A stretch of 6,911 nucleotides of DNA, taken from contig CAYILC010000047.1 in assembly GCA_964364145.1 (NCBI GenBank), positions 1 to 6,911 of the forward strand. The letters are read 5' to 3'. This document shows, in pieces, positions 6,460 through 6,911 of this stretch. Numbering within the stretch: position 1 is the stretch's first letter; each line of letters opens with the position of its first letter. Position numbers and translations under genes: made by a program. The notes beneath the pieces were generated by a model that made no database searches, was not told the origin of the DNA, and saw nothing but the letters and a program-made list of their open reading frames with translations. Source of the DNA: CAYILC01 sp964364145 (GTDB lineage Bacteria > Patescibacteriota > Microgenomatia > UBA1400 > UBA12028).

Positions 6460-6465
6460 AGTATA
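6460..6465 (-). promoter_or_regulatory. Extended -10 promoter element for the PBP gene (leaderless arrangement)
   Basis: On the - strand the sequence reads TGC-TATACT-CGTCTT-ATG. TATACT is a good -10 hexamer with an extended TG one base upstream. Six bases then separate it from the start codon, which places the expected transcription start on or next to the A of ATG at 6453. No Shine-Dalgarno is present and no good -35 lies 16-18 bases upstream (the region is pyrimidine-rich). Together these point to a leaderless mRNA. The transcription start is predicted, not measured. Confidence 0.6.
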
Positions 6466-6514
6466 GCAGAGGGGGAGGGAACGAGAACAGAGAATTTGGT
6501 GAAACGAGAATCCA

Positions 6515-6543
6515 TTGACACAACTCTCTCTCTCTGAGAAAAT
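6515..6543 (+). promoter_or_regulatory. Sigma-70-type promoter for the 86-residue gene
   Basis: A perfect TTGACA -35 (6515-6520) is followed after 17 bases by GAAAAT (6538-6543), a 4-of-6 match to the -10 consensus. The predicted transcript would start near 6550 and carry a leader of about 15 bases with the GGAGG ribosome site. The spacer contains a (CT)6 tract. The divergent PBP promoter lies about 50 bases to the left. Confidence 0.5.
6524..6535 (+). repeat. (CT)6 dinucleotide tract inside the promoter spacer
   Basis: Six CT units run from 6524 to 6535, entirely between the -35 and -10 elements of the promoter for the 86-residue gene. Loss or gain of a unit would change the spacer from 17 to 15 or 19 bases, and so change promoter strength. 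Six units is short for a hypermutable tract. Confidence 0.7.
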
Positions 6544-6555
6544 ACAAGCATAATT

Positions 6556-6560
6556 GGAGG
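6556..6560 (+). promoter_or_regulatory. Shine-Dalgarno GGAGG of the 86-residue gene
   Basis: GGAGG lies 4 bases before the ATG at 6565 and fixes that start codon. It is the only clear Shine-Dalgarno in the window: ruvC, ruvA, ruvB, the winged-helix gene and the PBP have none visible, and the peptidase has at best a weak AGAG. Confidence 0.8.
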
Positions 6561-6564
6561 ATAT

Positions 6565-6825
6565 ATGGGTTTTGGTTTAGATTTCATGGATAGTTCAAAA
6601 AATTTAAAGGCAGAGGAAACTCATCCCAGTCATGAAGGGTTTACCGGAAAACCTTATCATGCAATAGGCGATCGGGTGTTTTGGTTATCCTACTCAGGGA
6701 TAGTTGTAGGTGTGCAAGGTTTTGGAGATGATAAACAATCTGTCTTTGAGTATAAAGTAAGATTGGATGGAGGAACAACCACAACAAATTGGGTTCGTTC
6801 TTCAGATATCAGAAAAGAAAAGTAA
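6565..6825 (+). CDS. Unrecognised 86-residue protein, possibly SH3/Tudor-like beta barrel
   Basis: I do not recognise this gene. The first ~30 residues (MGFGLDFMDSSKNLKAEETHPSHEG) are polar and probably disordered. The rest (about 34-86) is beta-rich: IGDRVFWLSYSGIVVGVQGF, then FEYKVRLDGGTTTTNWVRSSDIRK. The GDRV-x-W ... G-x-V-x-G ... Y-x-V-x-LDGG ... W-V-x-x-x-D-I pattern recalls small SH3-, KOW- or Tudor-like barrels that bind nucleic acid or peptide, but this is fold-level resemblance only. There is no signal peptide, membrane segment or cysteine. Support that it is a real gene: a perfect GGAGG 4 bases before the ATG, a TTGACA promoter upstream, and a plausible folded sequence. It is transcribed divergently from the PBP and stands alone, followed by another promoter. 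Stop TAA at 6823-6825. Confidence 0.7.
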   Translation: MGFGLDFMDSSKNLKAEETHPSHEGFTGKPYHAIGDRVFWLSYSGIVVGVQGFGDDKQSVFEYKVRLDGGTTTTNWVRSSDIRKEK

Positions 6826-6858
6826 TGGTAGGCTAAACAAGAGTATCGAATCTCGAAA

Positions 6859-6887
6859 TTGACGAGGTTGGAATTTTTTGCTACAAT
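6859..6887 (+). promoter_or_regulatory. Strong extended -10 promoter pointing out of the right edge
   Basis: TTGACG (6859-6864), a 17-base spacer ending in TGC, then TACAAT (6882-6887) give five of six matches at each element plus an extended -10. The predicted start is near 6894, leaving about 18 bases of transcript in the window. The transcribed gene lies beyond 6911; a GTG at 6899 could be a start codon, but only four codons of it are visible. It is the best promoter in the window. Confidence 0.6.
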
Positions 6888-6911
6888 GTCCACACAAGTG
6901 AATAAAGGCTT

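Overview
The window looks like a piece of a bacterial draft (metagenome-style) genome, most plausibly from the Candidate Phyla Radiation/Patescibacteria. The support is gene content, compact spacing, general protein flavour and mostly Shine-Dalgarno-poor starts. This placement is an inference: there is no rRNA or other clean marker here. TGA acts as a stop at the ruvC end (sharing ATGA with the ruvA start) and at the end of the small helix-turn-helix gene. The genetic code is therefore the standard bacterial one, not the TGA=Gly code of Gracilibacteria/Absconditabacteria.

Left part (1-2638, + strand): a tightly packed cluster. It holds the 3' end of a phenylalanyl-tRNA synthetase beta-like gene (pheT), then ruvC, ruvA and ruvB. 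Junctions are 1 nt (TAATATG), a 4-nt overlap (ATGA) and 6 nt, so the genes are almost certainly one transcription unit. RuvA and RuvB form the Holliday-junction branch-migration motor and RuvC cuts the junction; all key catalytic motifs are visible.

Middle (2639-2944): a short intergenic stretch with five tandem 10-bp direct repeats (core TTGC exactly every 10 bp). They run into the start codon of an 80-residue winged-helix DNA-binding protein. This is the most intriguing regulatory structure in the window and looks like an autoregulatory operator, although that is unproven. The gene ends tail-to-tail with, and overlaps by 31 bp, the next gene on the opposite strand.

Right part (2914-6453, - strand): a two-gene unit made of a large class A penicillin-binding protein and a peptidase E-like (S51) protein, joined by the same 7-nt TAATATG junction. 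The PBP has a membrane anchor, a GT51 transglycosylase, a transpeptidase, an Ig-like domain and a Pro/Ser/Thr tail. It is interrupted by 100 Ns at 4006-4105. The 55 bp on each side of the Ns are identical, and merging them restores one 910-residue reading frame, so the gap is an assembly artefact and not missing sequence.

Right edge (6454-6911): a divergent promoter region with a leaderless-type -10 for the PBP and a TTGACA promoter with a (CT)6 tract in its spacer. Next comes an unrecognised 86-residue protein with a perfect GGAGG, then a strong extended -10 promoter firing out of the window.

I see no tRNA, rRNA, CRISPR array, insertion sequence or phage gene. I do not see a clear previously undescribed multi-gene system. 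The phased repeat/winged-helix pair and the orphan 86-residue gene are the best candidates for something undescribed.
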